Source: G965276765 sp965276825
Lineage (GTDB): Bacteria > Actinomycetota > Acidimicrobiia > Acidimicrobiales > Palsa-688
NCBI GenBank assembly: GCA_965276825.1
Contig: OZ255630.1
Span: 4,030,001-4,094,000 of the forward strand
Direction of reading: 5' to 3'
DNA length: 64,000 bases
Shown: positions 8,881 to 17,382 of the stretch, one piece after another
Position numbering within the stretch: the stretch's first letter is position 1
How the letters are laid out: the number at the start of each line of letters is the position of its first letter
Program-made: the position numbers and the translations under genes
The notes under the pieces: generated by a model
Told to the model about the DNA's origin: nothing
The model's database searches: none
Seen by the model: the letters and a program-made list of their open reading frames with translations, nothing else

Positions 8881-9464
8881 AGTATTCACTGTGTGACCTT
8901 GACCTGTCAGAAGCCTAAACGCCTGTTCTGGCATCTCACGGCTTTGGCCCTTAGGAACTTTCTGGCTTGGCCCCCTTGACTTCGGTTGCTGACTGCGCGC
9001 ACCGTAGGACAACAAGTGCCCCGGACCGGCGACCACCGATCCGGGGCTGACGCAACGAAATGGAGCTTCGCCATGTCGACACTGATCATATTCGTCGGGT
9101 TCCGCGGTGCCGTGGGAGGTGGCAGCGCCGTGTGGTTAGCGCAGGAACGCCGGAGGCGATGTCACCTCGATTGGCTGGGGCTGACGGCCCGTCGGGGTTT
9201 CAGCACGCTCACGAGAGGGTCGTGACCATGAAGATGAATGCCTTCGTGTCCGAGATTCAGAAGCTGAGCCCTAGGAAGCAACATCTGGTGTCCCACGTCG
9301 TGCTCACTTCTGCGTTCTTCCCATGGCTCTGTGCCTTCGGATCGTGAACAAGGTGACGATCTCCATGGTCGATCGCATCCTGCGCAGGCGCCTTACTGAG
9401 GAGACGGCTGAGTATCTGTACGAGCAGGTCGGGTCCCAATGAGCGGCCAGCAGGGTAGGGACAG
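8881..9464. other. stretch without a convincing gene
   Basis: Only short weak frames occur. One at 9228-9347 (39 codons, plus strand, begins MKMNAFVSEIQKLSPRKQHL) overlaps another at 9323-9442 (39 codons, begins MALCLRIVNKV). Neither has a clear ribosome site or a recognised motif. This may be regulatory or decayed DNA between the integrase region and the RNA candidate. Confidence 0.4.
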
Positions 9465-9674
9465 GTGACCGGAAGCTCGAAGTACCTGGGCGAACCGGAG
9501 TACATACCCGACCACCGTCTATCTTCCGAGCTAATCCTGACTGCGGCGGAAGCGCTACTACGTCTCGCAAGAAACTACCTCGACCTGCTTCCGGACGACG
9601 TCTCCCCGGCCGAAAGAAAGAGTCTCTCCTCTGCCGCGCGGTTGACCGACCGCGCTTTGGACTATTTCCAGTAA
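9465..9674 (+). CDS. small acidic hypothetical protein
   Basis: 69 aa from a GTG at 9465. It is predicted helical and amphipathic (SSELILTAAEALLRLARNYLDLLPDDVSPAERKSLSSAARL) with no membrane segment and no motif I recognise. Codon use is less GC-biased than in the chromosomal flanks. GGGACAG upstream is only a weak ribosome site. Kept because the composition is protein-like; function unknown. Confidence 0.4.
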   Translation: MTGSSKYLGEPEYIPDHRLSSELILTAAEALLRLARNYLDLLPDDVSPAERKSLSSAARLTDRALDYFQ

Positions 9675-9853
9675 CAGCCCCGGGAGCCCAGCAAGGCCAC
9701 CTTCGGCGATCCGAGACACCCTCCGACGTCTCGGCCAGGTCGTCGCCCCGACACGGACGCACGGGCTGGGGATGCGGCGCGGGTCCATCAGAGAAGCCTG
9801 CCACGGCCGACCACCCCGAAACCTCCCCATGTTGTCGGGAGAAATGGGAATGC

Positions 9854-9882
9854 TTGTGAAGGCACGTGATCGGGCGTATCCT
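9854..9882 (+). promoter_or_regulatory. promoter in front of the structured RNA region
   Basis: TTGTGA (9854-9859) and TATCCT (9877-9882) with 17 bp between them. A start about 7 nt downstream would place the multi-hairpin region (9909-9990) at the 5' end of the transcript. Confidence 0.5.
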
Positions 9883-9888
9883 TAGTGA

Positions 9889-9990
9889 CAGTTCTTGGAT
9901 CGCTAACGCGAAGCACCCCCGGCGCTAAACCGGGGGCACTCACCGAAAGCCGGTGGCTTCGAGTTCGGGTCCGACCACCACGAAGGACCC
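9889..9990 (+). ncRNA. candidate structured RNA (three-way junction plus hairpin)
   Basis: An outer 6-bp stem pairs 9909-9914 (CGAAGC) with 9956-9961 (GCTTCG). It encloses a perfect 7-bp hairpin, CCCCCGG (9916-9922) with CCGGGGG (9930-9936), loop CGCTAAA, and a second hairpin, CACCG (9941-9945) with CGGTG (9951-9955). A third stem follows, GGGTCC (9967-9972) with GGACCC (9985-9990). A promoter lies immediately upstream and a coding frame starts 47 nt after the last stem. This could be a cis-acting leader or a free small RNA. It does not fold as a tRNA, and I cannot match it to a known riboswitch class. Confidence 0.45.
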
Positions 9991-10036
9991 ACATGCAGGA
10001 TACTCCGAACAGCAGCCTCCAACCGGGAACGCAGCG

Positions 10037-10432
10037 GTGAGAGAGTTCGTCGACGACGCGTCGAGCAGGCGGCGCCGTCAGTCCCACACGAAGGCCAGCG
10101 GTGTCCGTGTGTACACGGTGGATCGCGACCAGATCGACCGCGCCGAGATGATCGACACCTCCCAGACCCGCCCGGCTCGTGTCGCCGCCCAGTACGGTAC
10201 CGGCCAGTTCAACAAGATCGTCGGCCGAGGCATGAGCGCCCCGCGTCGCTCCCCGACCCAGCACACAACCGACAATGCTGAAGCCCGTGGACGAAAGTAC
10301 ATGGAACGGGAACAGGCTCGGATTCCGAAGAAGCTGATCCTTCGGCTCCAGCGGGACCCGTCGACCGACGAGGCATGCATCCATGACCTCACGGTGTTGA
10401 CGTGCTCAACCTGTCGGAGCCGCCTCGGCTGA
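10037..10432 (+). CDS. hypothetical protein downstream of the structured RNA
   Basis: 131 aa from a GTG at 10037; another in-frame GTG at 9953 lies inside the RNA structure, so the later start is preferred. The protein is basic and polar (SSRRRRQSHTKASGVRVYTV, then AARPV-like central segments), with RIPKKLILRLQ and a C-terminal CSTC pair. No family is recognised. Its position behind a promoter and a folded leader suggests regulated expression. The minus-strand frame across the same region has shadow-like composition. Confidence 0.45.
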   Translation: MREFVDDASSRRRRQSHTKASGVRVYTVDRDQIDRAEMIDTSQTRPARVAAQYGTGQFNKIVGRGMSAPRRSPTQHTTDNAEARGRKYMEREQARIPKKLILRLQRDPSTDEACIHDLTVLTCSTCRSRLG

Positions 10433-10470
10433 ACCGCCAGGTAGATCCGAACTGATGTAATCGACCGACC

Positions 10471-10500
10471 GGGGAGGAGCACGCGCTCAAATCACTCCCC
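10471..10500 (+). terminator. possible hairpin after the hypothetical gene
   Basis: GGGGAG (10471-10476) can pair with CTCCCC (10495-10500) across an 18-nt loop, followed by a C-rich rather than T-rich tract. This is weak as an intrinsic terminator; position after the gene is the main argument. Confidence 0.25.
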
Positions 10501-10611
10501 CCCCTGCGGTATGCCCTTGGAAATCCTCGGCATCCCGCAGGCAACCAGTCAAAGGCCAGTCAAAGGCGCTCAGACGCCGCGAGGCTTACTTTCTAAGTGA
10601 AAAGGCAAAAG

Positions 10612-10953
10612 CTACAGGCGCTCTCGGGGCCGAGCCGGGGGCTTCGGCCGCCGCATGGCACGGTGCGTTCGCCGCCTCCCGACCAAGGGCCGGTCGTCGT
10701 CGTCCACCCAGCGTTCGCGGATTAGGAGTGAAGGTTTCTGCAAACGGAGGCGGTTCAAGGACGTCTGGTGCACAACGTTCTTCGACGGTTCGCGTAGCTG
10801 GGCGGTGGCGTCGTTGACCGGCCTGGTTCTGGACGGGCAACGACGACTCCGACCACGCCGCTTGCGGCGCCGCCAAAGCACATCCTGTGCTGGCGGAACC
10901 CTGCCTTTGACTGGATTGGCCTTTGACTCGCCTCGGCCGTTGGGTCGTGCCAT
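10612..10953 (-). CDS. doubtful basic open reading frame
   Basis: 113 codons, very Arg-rich (RRRKRRGRSRRCPSRTRP), with a more protein-like middle (AQLREPSKNVVHQTSLNRLRLQKPSLLIRERWVDDDDRPL). No ribosome site or motif is evident. It is the best candidate in the 10.5-11.05 kb stretch, which otherwise shows no gene; it could be chance or decayed sequence. Confidence 0.2.
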   Translation of the reverse strand: MARPNGRGESKANPVKGRVPPAQDVLWRRRKRRGRSRRCPSRTRPVNDATAQLREPSKNVVHQTSLNRLRLQKPSLLIRERWVDDDDRPLVGRRRTHRAMRRPKPPARPRERL

Positions 10954-11049
10954 AGGACCCGCCGGTCAAGCGGATCGTCGCGTTGCGGGCGCCGTTTCGA
11001 CTGGTCATCGCGGCCGCCGGTCGAGGACGGGTCGGTCACGATCCTGCTG

Positions 11050-11211
11050 CTACCATCCGCCGTAACGGAGCGCGAGCAGGTAGGCCACGATGACGAGGAT
11101 CACGAGGACGGCGATCGTTGCAGCGGCCGACGGGACATGGATGAAGTAGAGACGCGTGTGTCCGGCGACGACCTTGACGGCGAGCGACGCGTTTGGCGAG
11201 GTCAAGGCCAC
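11050..11211 (-). CDS. small single-pass membrane protein
   Basis: 53 aa from a GTG at 11211, ending in TAG at 11050-11052. It has a polar N-terminus with Tyr/His, then one strong transmembrane helix (AAATIAVLVILVIVAYLLAL) and a short RYGGW tail. Its start overlaps the end of the upstream frame (11202-11438) by 10 bp, which suggests a two-gene operon. Function unknown. It is inferred from the hydrophobic helix and operon-like overlap. Confidence 0.45.
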   Translation of the reverse strand: MALTSPNASLAVKVVAGHTRLYFIHVPSAAATIAVLVILVIVAYLLALRYGGW

Positions 11212-11438
11212 GAAGCTGCCCTACCCGAGCTGTTCCGGCCTGTCACCGCTGCGGTCCCACGGCTCAGCTCGTCGGCATGGTCTCGGCATGCCTCGACGTG
11301 CTGCCAGTGGCCCGTTCCGTCACGCCAGCCACCTCGGGTCACCACCGGCTCTGTGCAGCGGGCAGGGACGGTCGTGCCGGGCTGGTACCGCCAGCGGAAG
11401 CAGCCGGGCGGGAGCTGGAAAACGTTCGAGACGTGCAT
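11202..11438 (-). CDS. small Cys/Trp-containing protein
   Basis: 78 aa, ATG at 11438. The core RCTEPVVTRGGWRDGTGHW and HVEACRDHADEL resemble a group of short actinobacterial proteins with spaced Cys, Trp and His that may bind metal. A diverged copy of the same core occurs on the minus strand at about 26.42-26.53 kb inside this element, where it is broken by a stop. Existence of two related copies supports a real gene rather than a chance frame. Function unknown. Confidence 0.45.
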   Translation of the reverse strand: MHVSNVFQLPPGCFRWRYQPGTTVPARCTEPVVTRGGWRDGTGHWQHVEACRDHADELSRGTAAVTGRNSSGRAASWP

Positions 11439-11512
11439 GTCTCCGACGATGCCCGGCCGGTGCGACGGCCTCGACCCCCGGCGCGGCCGCGTTCCGGTTC
11501 TACTGTCGCCCC

Positions 11513-12358
11513 ATGCCTGACGCCACGGTCCCTGACGAGCCGCTGACCTCCGGCGAGTACGAGGACCTGACGCGAGACCTCGTCGGGCGGATCCGAGCCA
11601 GGCTGGGAATGCTCACGACCCGGCTGGAGCGGAACGTCCAGATCCAAGGTCGGGCGACGTCAAACCAGATCGACGTCGTGTGGGAGGGCCGGATCGACGA
11701 GCAACCGCATCGGTACGTGTTCGAGTGCAAGAACTACAAGTACAACGTCAAGCAGAGCCTCCTGTTTGCCTTCCGGGGGGTGCTCGACGACATTCAAGAC
11801 GACGTCCCGACGACCGGTGTCATGGTCACCCGGACGGGATACCAGGCGGGCGCCAAGCGGGTGGCCGACACCTACGGGCTCGTCGTCGTCGAGCTACGGC
11901 GGCCAACCCCGGCCGACACCGAGCATCGGGTCCTCCAAATCAAGGTGCAGCTCACCTCTCGAAACCCCATCGTCCGCGACCTTCGCTGGGACGTAGTCGA
12001 GGTGCTCGCTGAGACCGAGCGCCTCGTCCCGGCATCGGAGATAGTCGTAGAGGGAGCTGACGGGGCGTTGGACGTTCAGACACGCTTCTGCGCCGGAGAA
12101 ATCAGCCCGCTCGATTCACCTCCGACTCCTCTCCATCCTGTGACCCGTCCCTTCGACCCGCCAGCGACGCTCTCGATCGAAGGGCAGTCCGTCGCACGGA
12201 TCTCAGCGATGCACGCAGTCGTCGGCGACAGCGACGCGTCCTTCGAGATCAATGTTGGTCCCGGACTTGACGGTTTGGCCTGGATGGCGAAGGACGCGCT
12301 AGGCGGGTCGCGAGCCTGGTTCGCTGCCGATGGCAAGATCTACTTCAGCCCCGAGTGA
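11513..12358 (+). CDS. restriction-endonuclease-like protein (PD-(D/E)XK, Mrr-like)
   Basis: 281 aa from ATG 11513; upstream codons in frame have non-coding character. The N-terminal domain has NQIDVVWEG and RYVFECKNYK (about residues 46-72), the D...ExK pattern of the PD-(D/E)XK nuclease fold, followed by VMVTRTGYQAGAKRVADTYGLVVVEL as in Mrr_cat-type domains. The C-terminal half is unrecognised. TACTGT 6 nt before the ATG suggests a leaderless transcript. It stands alone next to other nuclease-like genes, so a role in cleaving foreign or modified DNA is plausible but inferred. Confidence 0.7.
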   Translation: MPDATVPDEPLTSGEYEDLTRDLVGRIRARLGMLTTRLERNVQIQGRATSNQIDVVWEGRIDEQPHRYVFECKNYKYNVKQSLLFAFRGVLDDIQDDVPTTGVMVTRTGYQAGAKRVADTYGLVVVELRRPTPADTEHRVLQIKVQLTSRNPIVRDLRWDVVEVLAETERLVPASEIVVEGADGALDVQTRFCAGEISPLDSPPTPLHPVTRPFDPPATLSIEGQSVARISAMHAVVGDSDASFEINVGPGLDGLAWMAKDALGGSRAWFAADGKIYFSPE

Positions 12359-12518
12359 TGCCCCGGCCAGGTCTCGTCCCTGCCGTCAGCGGCCCGGTGG
12401 GCCAGCCGGTTGGGCGTAACGGTCCGGACATGGCGACATTCGATGAGGGCGAATGCGGCGGGGCGAACCGTCAAAGGGAATCTGCGTCCGGGCCCCACGG
12501 CGGATCTAGCGTCGGAGG

Positions 12519-12795
12519 GTGACGATCTTCGAGGGTGATGACGCCGGATACCTCGCCTGGCTCACGGAGCATCCTGACGGCTTCGTCCTCAACACGGGGC
12601 GGAAGCCCGACCCCGGTCTACCTGATGCTCCACCGAGCCGGGTGCTCAACGATCTCGGGTCACCCGGCGCGGGGTAGCCGGTGGACTCACGACTACGTCA
12701 AGGTCTGTGCCGAGTCGCAAGCCGACATCGACTACTCGGCCCGCTCGAACGTCGGCGGGGCGCCGAGTGCATGCGGGCAGTGCCTGCCGTCATGA
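12519..12795 (+). pseudogene. frameshifted small conserved protein
   Basis: From GTG 12519 the frame reads VTIFEGDDAGYLAWLTEHPDGFVLN and continues to KPDP near 12615. The next frame over then continues YLMLHRAGCSTISG, WTHDYVKVCAES and CGQCLP to 12795. The two halves together match the layout of a common actinobacterial protein of about 90 aa with His/Cys residues. The switch from one frame to the next needs one extra base near GACCCCGG (about 12612-12620). It is either a real disruption, a sequencing error or, less likely, programmed +1 frameshifting. TAGCGT 6 nt before the GTG suggests a leaderless start. Confidence 0.65.
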
Positions 12796-12891
12796 TCTGA
12801 TGCGCCGAGGATCGCCACGTTCGCATGGGGACGACGGCTCGGTACACGGCGCACCAGGACCCCGCTACGGCACTCGCGCAATGATGGGGCG

Positions 12892-14568
12892 ATGAAGCAG
12901 CTTCAGGCATCCGAGGTCCCCCTGAACAAGGTGTTCTCCAGCGACTACGACTTTCGGATCCCGGACTACCAGAGGCCCTACGCCTGGGGGATCGACGAGG
13001 CCCGACAGCTCCTCGACGACCTCACTGACTCTCTTGACCGCCCGGAAGATGAGCCCTACTTCCTCGGCTCGATCGTCCTCGTCAAAGACGCGGCCGACCC
13101 TGCCGCCGACATCATCGATGGTCAACAGCGGCTGACCACCGTCACGATCCTCCTCGCCGTGTTACGGGACATGACCTCCGACGCGGACTACCGGAGCGCC
13201 CTGGCGGCCAAGATCAGCGAACCAGGCGACCCAGTCATGAATCTCACCCCCAAGCCCCGGCTCGCTCTCCGGTCACGCGACCAGGCGTTCTTTAGAGAGC
13301 ACGTGCAACAGATAGGGAGCATCCCTGGTCTCCTCGGGGCGAAGGACGGCGCCCTTCACACCGCCGCTCAACGCAACATTCGTGACAACGCCCAGGCCCT
13401 CCAGTACGTCCTCGATGCCTGGTCGCAGGAACGCCGGGATGACCTGGCGAAAAGGCTCATGGCTCGCACCTTCCTGGTCGTAGTCACGACGCCGGATCTG
13501 GAGAGCGCCCATCGAATCTTCAGCGTCATGAACTCTCGCGACCTCGACCTCACCCCGCCCGACATCTTCAAGGCCCAGGTTGTCGGTGTGATCTCTCCGG
13601 GGGCATCCGCCGACTACACCGAAAAGTGGGAGGACGCTGAACAGGCGGTCGGACGCGACGTCTTTGTAGAGCTGTTCCTCCTTATCCGTCTCATCCATTC
13701 AATGGAACGGGCCAAGCAGAGCCTCCTCCGGGAGTTCCCAGAGCAAGTGTTGAAGGAGTACCTCCCCGGTAGCGCGAAACAGTTCATCGACGAGGTGGTC
13801 GTCCCCTACGCAGAAGCGTTCGCTCAGATGACCCGGTTCACCTATACGGCGACGCAGGGAGCCGAGAACGTGAACGCCTGGTTCAAGCGATTCGCCCAAC
13901 TGGATACCACCGACTGGCAGGCCCCAGCGTTGTGGGCTCTCTACCACCACGGGGACGATCCACAGTGGCTGGACCGCTTCCTCCGAAAGCTCGAACGTCT
14001 CGCCTCCAGCATGTTCATAAGACGCGTCTACCTCACTCCGAGAATGCTCCGTTACGTTGAACTTCTTCGCCAGCTTCACGATGGCCTCGACATCGACGCT
14101 CCTGCCCTGGAACTCGATCCGGTCGAGCGTGCGGAGACTATCGCCCAGCTCAACGGAGACATCTACCTGACGACAAAAACCCGCAAGTATGTACTTCTTC
14201 GCTTGGATGAGGTGTTAGCGAACAGCCCAGGCGTCACTTATGACCACAGGATCATCACCGTCGAACATGTTCTGCCACAACACCCGAAGGCCGACAGTAA
14301 TTGGGAAAGATATTTCACTGAGGATGAGCGGACTTTCTGGACACACCGTTTGGCGAATCTGCTGCTTCTCAACCAGGCGAAGAACTCTGAGGCGCAGAAC
14401 TACGACTTCGATGAGAAGAAGGCCAAATACTTTCAAAGCGACAAGGGAACGCCTACCTTTGCGTTGACTGGCCAGGTGTTGAGCCACCAGTCTTGGACGC
14501 CCGAAGTCCTGAAGGCCCGCCAGACCAGCCTCCTCGGGGCCCTCGCCACCGAGTGGGACCTGGGGTAA
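12892..14568 (+). CDS. DUF262/DUF1524 protein, GmrSD-type defence candidate
   Basis: 558 aa. The N-terminal DUF262 domain has IPDYQRPYAW (23-32) and IIDGQQRLTT (74-83), the residues associated with nucleotide binding and hydrolysis in GmrS-like domains. The C-terminal DUF1524 domain carries an HNH-type nuclease motif, VEHVLPQHPK (about 456) followed by RLANLLLLNQAKN. Such fusions belong to the GmrSD family of type IV restriction enzymes that attack modified phage DNA, so this is a likely defence gene. It appears to be single-gene, with about 800 bp of apparently empty DNA downstream. The target modification cannot be deduced. Confidence 0.85.
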   Translation: MKQLQASEVPLNKVFSSDYDFRIPDYQRPYAWGIDEARQLLDDLTDSLDRPEDEPYFLGSIVLVKDAADPAADIIDGQQRLTTVTILLAVLRDMTSDADYRSALAAKISEPGDPVMNLTPKPRLALRSRDQAFFREHVQQIGSIPGLLGAKDGALHTAAQRNIRDNAQALQYVLDAWSQERRDDLAKRLMARTFLVVVTTPDLESAHRIFSVMNSRDLDLTPPDIFKAQVVGVISPGASADYTEKWEDAEQAVGRDVFVELFLLIRLIHSMERAKQSLLREFPEQVLKEYLPGSAKQFIDEVVVPYAEAFAQMTRFTYTATQGAENVNAWFKRFAQLDTTDWQAPALWALYHHGDDPQWLDRFLRKLERLASSMFIRRVYLTPRMLRYVELLRQLHDGLDIDAPALELDPVERAETIAQLNGDIYLTTKTRKYVLLRLDEVLANSPGVTYDHRIITVEHVLPQHPKADSNWERYFTEDERTFWTHRLANLLLLNQAKNSEAQNYDFDEKKAKYFQSDKGTPTFALTGQVLSHQSWTPEVLKARQTSLLGALATEWDLG

Positions 14569-15385
14569 CGCGCTGCCCGACTGTCCGACCCTCGATCCGT
14601 CGCCCAAGAGCTGGCCTGGCGCGCAGGCCCGAGCGGAGCCCGTAACCAGCCCGGTCGGCCCGGGCTGAAGCCGCCATCTTGCTGGTGATGGACCAAGCCG
14701 AGCGGCTCGCCCACGAGGTCGCGGCCTGATGACCATGCCGAGTGATCAACCGCAGCAGGCAGTCACCCCCGAGAAAAGCGGCGGAGACCGTCCACCGTTG
14801 CGCTTCCCCGACCCGGCCCTGCAACGACGTGGCATGTCAATCTGCCTGGCCTCCAGGCGTACCCTGACTGCGAGACTCCCTCTGTGACAGACGAGGTTCT
14901 ATCGGAGACAATCACGGACGTCCTTTGTTACTTCAGATCGGGGGTGGCGGCTAGGATCGGCCTGCTCTCCCATCGGGCCGTCACCATTCACGAACCACCT
15001 CAGTGCCGGGTCGGCTGACGGTAGCGGGTCGAGCTGGGCGATGTCCCCAGGTGGTTCGGCCGAGTAACCTAGCCACCGATGGTGGCGTCCAGGTTGACAT
15101 TCGCCCGCCGATGCCACATCACCTGCTGGGTTGCCCATCACCCCCCGCCGAGCGGATCAACCACGACAACGCGGGCGTCGCGTTTACGCCTGCTGTCGGC
15201 CCTCAGACTCCGCCCGCACCTGCAGTGCACAGAGCCCCACCTAGGGTAAGGGCGTTGGCTCTTAGCTCTACTCGCGCCGAGCGGGCCGTCCGCAAGGAGC
15301 CGGGTCACTGGAAACACTGCCAGGAGCCGGTCATTCTCGGCTGAGAGATACGAGAGCAACGGGCTTCCGTTGGTAGCGTCGGGTC
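14569..15385. other. intergenic stretch without a clear gene
   Basis: Frames on both strands here (for example minus 14899-15141) are short, lack ribosome sites and have shadow-like composition. The right end holds a probable leaderless promoter for the kinase gene (TAGCGT at 15374-15379). I see no repeat or hairpin that stands out. Confidence 0.5.
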
Positions 15386-16225
15386 ATGGCGATGGATCAG
15401 GCACTCGTGGACGAGGCGTGCAGCGTCCTCGGCGTGCACAGTCCAGTCGAGTTGAAGCAGGGCGGCCAGAAGGTCGTCTACAAGGTCGACAGTGAGGGCG
15501 GTCCACGGGTCCTGAAAGTGATCGAGGTGCTCACGGTCACCGACGCGGTTCTGACGCGCGCCGAGAGGGAAGTCGATCTGCTCCTCGGCATTCACGACGA
15601 TCACGTCGTCAAGGTCCGGTCGAGCCTTACCGAACTCGGCAACCCGCGACGGGGGGTCGCTTGGCTGGAGGAGTTCCTCGATGGGGACGACCTAGCCGCC
15701 CTCCAAGTTGGCGGATGGTCGTGGGCAGACGCCTGGAAACTCGGTCATGATGTAGCGCATGGTCTTGCCGCACTCCACACCCGGCGAGTGGTGCATCGGG
15801 ACCTGAGCCCCCACAATGTCCGGCGGTGCACGCCAGGGAGGTGGGTCGTGATTGACCCGGGCTACGCGCGCCATGAGCTGCGAACCGGCCTGACCGTGGG
15901 TGGCCAGCCCGGCACGTACGCCTTCATGAGCCCAGAGCACCTAATGGTCCATTCTGGTTCTCCCACGGCGGCTTCTGACGTTTTCGGTGTCGGCAACCTG
16001 CTGTATTTCTCACTGACGGGAGCGCCGCCCGTTCCGTACCGGCAAGATGCCGCTGACTACCGGCGAAGGTTGGCGAAGGCTGACCACGTGCCGATCAAGG
16101 ATTTGCGCGAGGACCTGGACGATGCTGCGGTGGGTGTCATAGAGCGGTGCCTGCACCGGCAGCCAGCTCGTCGCTACCTCAACGGCGCAGCTCTCGTCTC
16201 AGCGCTGGAGGAGGTCGCACCTTGA
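15386..16225 (+). CDS. eukaryotic-like Ser/Thr protein kinase
   Basis: 279 aa, essentially one kinase domain without a membrane segment. Visible motifs: KQGGQKVVYKV in place of the Gly-rich loop, ATP-binding Lys in RVLKVIE, catalytic loop HRDLSPHN (about 137-144), DPG instead of DFG in VIDPGYA, and GTYAFMSPEHL for the activation and P+1 loop. The key catalytic residues are kept, so activity is expected. TAGCGT 6 nt before the ATG indicates a leaderless transcript. Its stop codon overlaps the TTG of the next gene (TTGA, 16222-16225), so the pair is co-translated and probably acts together. In an element rich in nucleases a defence role (sensing or abortive) is plausible. Confidence 0.85.
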   Translation: MAMDQALVDEACSVLGVHSPVELKQGGQKVVYKVDSEGGPRVLKVIEVLTVTDAVLTRAEREVDLLLGIHDDHVVKVRSSLTELGNPRRGVAWLEEFLDGDDLAALQVGGWSWADAWKLGHDVAHGLAALHTRRVVHRDLSPHNVRRCTPGRWVVIDPGYARHELRTGLTVGGQPGTYAFMSPEHLMVHSGSPTAASDVFGVGNLLYFSLTGAPPVPYRQDAADYRRRLAKADHVPIKDLREDLDDAAVGVIERCLHRQPARRYLNGAALVSALEEVAP

Positions 16226-17382
16226 TCCTCCTGGAGGACACTCCGAGAAACAATCTCGCTAGGTGGGCGACATCCGCAGTCAATCAGGGGCTCGTTGACG
16301 GTGTTGTCATCTCGCCTTTCACTACATCGACCGTTTCGACCACATACAAGCCGGACGTGCGAAGGCTCGTGTCAAGGCTGCGCGACGAGGGTGTGTCGAC
16401 GATCTGGCTGGACCCCAGTACGCATGCGCTTGGCATGCCCTTGGTTGGCGACTTCCGTTACTACGACCGCTGGGAGCTATGGGGTAGCGCTCGCGGCGAT
16501 GTTTCAACCGAGGCAGCCCAGCGGGAACATATCCGGCGGGTATTCGAACTTCAGCGGAGCCTTGATTTACCGCTGCTTGGCCCGACCATCTTGCTTCACA
16601 GCTTGGGCAGCCCCGATAGCCAGCTTGCATTGGACTTGGCGCACCATGCCGCGAGCCTCGCGCAGGAGTACGGGCAACGGAGCTTCCTCACCATTGCGGG
16701 GTCGGCGACGTTCTGGGCGGCCGGGGACTCGCTTGACGCTCACGTTGGGGCTCTCGCACAGGTAGGCGCTACGGGTCACTGGCTTGTCCAAGCGCGCTAC
16801 GAACCGTCACTCCCCGTCGGCACTACCCCGGAGGAGGTTGCAGGACTCTGCCGTACTGCCAGAAGCCTCTCAGGCGCTGGACTCGTACACATCTCCCACG
16901 GTGATCTAGCCGCTTATCCCGCCCTCGCCGCTGGTGCCGATTCCGTTGGTACAGGCTGGGACTCACGACAACGAGCTTGTGCGTACTCGAACTACGTCGA
17001 ACGGGAGCCTTCGCCAGGCGGAGGCGGCTGGTTTCAGCGTCCTACGCATGTCGGGCTCATGGGCTTCCTGGCGCGTGCAGATGCCGAACTTCTCGCAGTG
17101 CGTGATACGCCGCTTAGCGAGCGGCTCGTACCAGGGCCTCTCCCTGCGCCCGGCCCTCAGGAGACCTGGGAGCACCACGCTCGGTGCCTGCGAGAAATGA
17201 CGGATCTCCTGGTTGCTAGCGAGGTAGATGCCCGCTACCAACAGGCAGTGACCAGATACGCCGAAGCAACTGCGGCATGGGGTGAGGTCGCAGCTCGAAT
17301 CGATGTGACCTCGGACGCTACAAGCTGGATCGATCCGTTCCTGGAGGGTCTTACCCTATACGGTGCCGAGGAGGGCTACTAA
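16222..17382 (+). CDS. unrecognised protein coupled to the kinase, possible TIM-barrel enzyme
   Basis: 386 aa from a TTG overlapping the kinase stop. Regular alternation of short hydrophobic strands and helices (ILLEDTP, VDGVVISPF, GVSTIWLDPST, PLLGPTILLHSLG, SFLTIAGSATFW, GLVHISHGDL, GADSVGTGWDSR) suggests a beta/alpha barrel. The GADSVGTGW segment is somewhat reminiscent of the tRNA-guanine transglycosylase/DpdA group, but I cannot show the catalytic residues. The C-terminal 80 residues are helical. Tight coupling to the kinase suggests an effector or a substrate. It is a clear real gene of unknown function. Confidence 0.75.
   Translation: MILLEDTPRNNLARWATSAVNQGLVDGVVISPFTTSTVSTTYKPDVRRLVSRLRDEGVSTIWLDPSTHALGMPLVGDFRYYDRWELWGSARGDVSTEAAQREHIRRVFELQRSLDLPLLGPTILLHSLGSPDSQLALDLAHHAASLAQEYGQRSFLTIAGSATFWAAGDSLDAHVGALAQVGATGHWLVQARYEPSLPVGTTPEEVAGLCRTARSLSGAGLVHISHGDLAAYPALAAGADSVGTGWDSRQRACAYSNYVEREPSPGGGGWFQRPTHVGLMGFLARADAELLAVRDTPLSERLVPGPLPAPGPQETWEHHARCLREMTDLLVASEVDARYQQAVTRYAEATAAWGEVAARIDVTSDATSWIDPFLEGLTLYGAEEGY

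Noticed and set aside
9909..9990. tRNA or tRNA-like gene near 9.9 kb (ends in ACCACCA)
   Set aside because: No acceptor-stem partner for TCCGACC and no anticodon arm; the stems fit a three-way junction instead.
14899..15344. Small genes in the 14.6-15.4 kb gap
   Set aside because: No ribosome sites, no motifs, and shadow-like composition on both strands.
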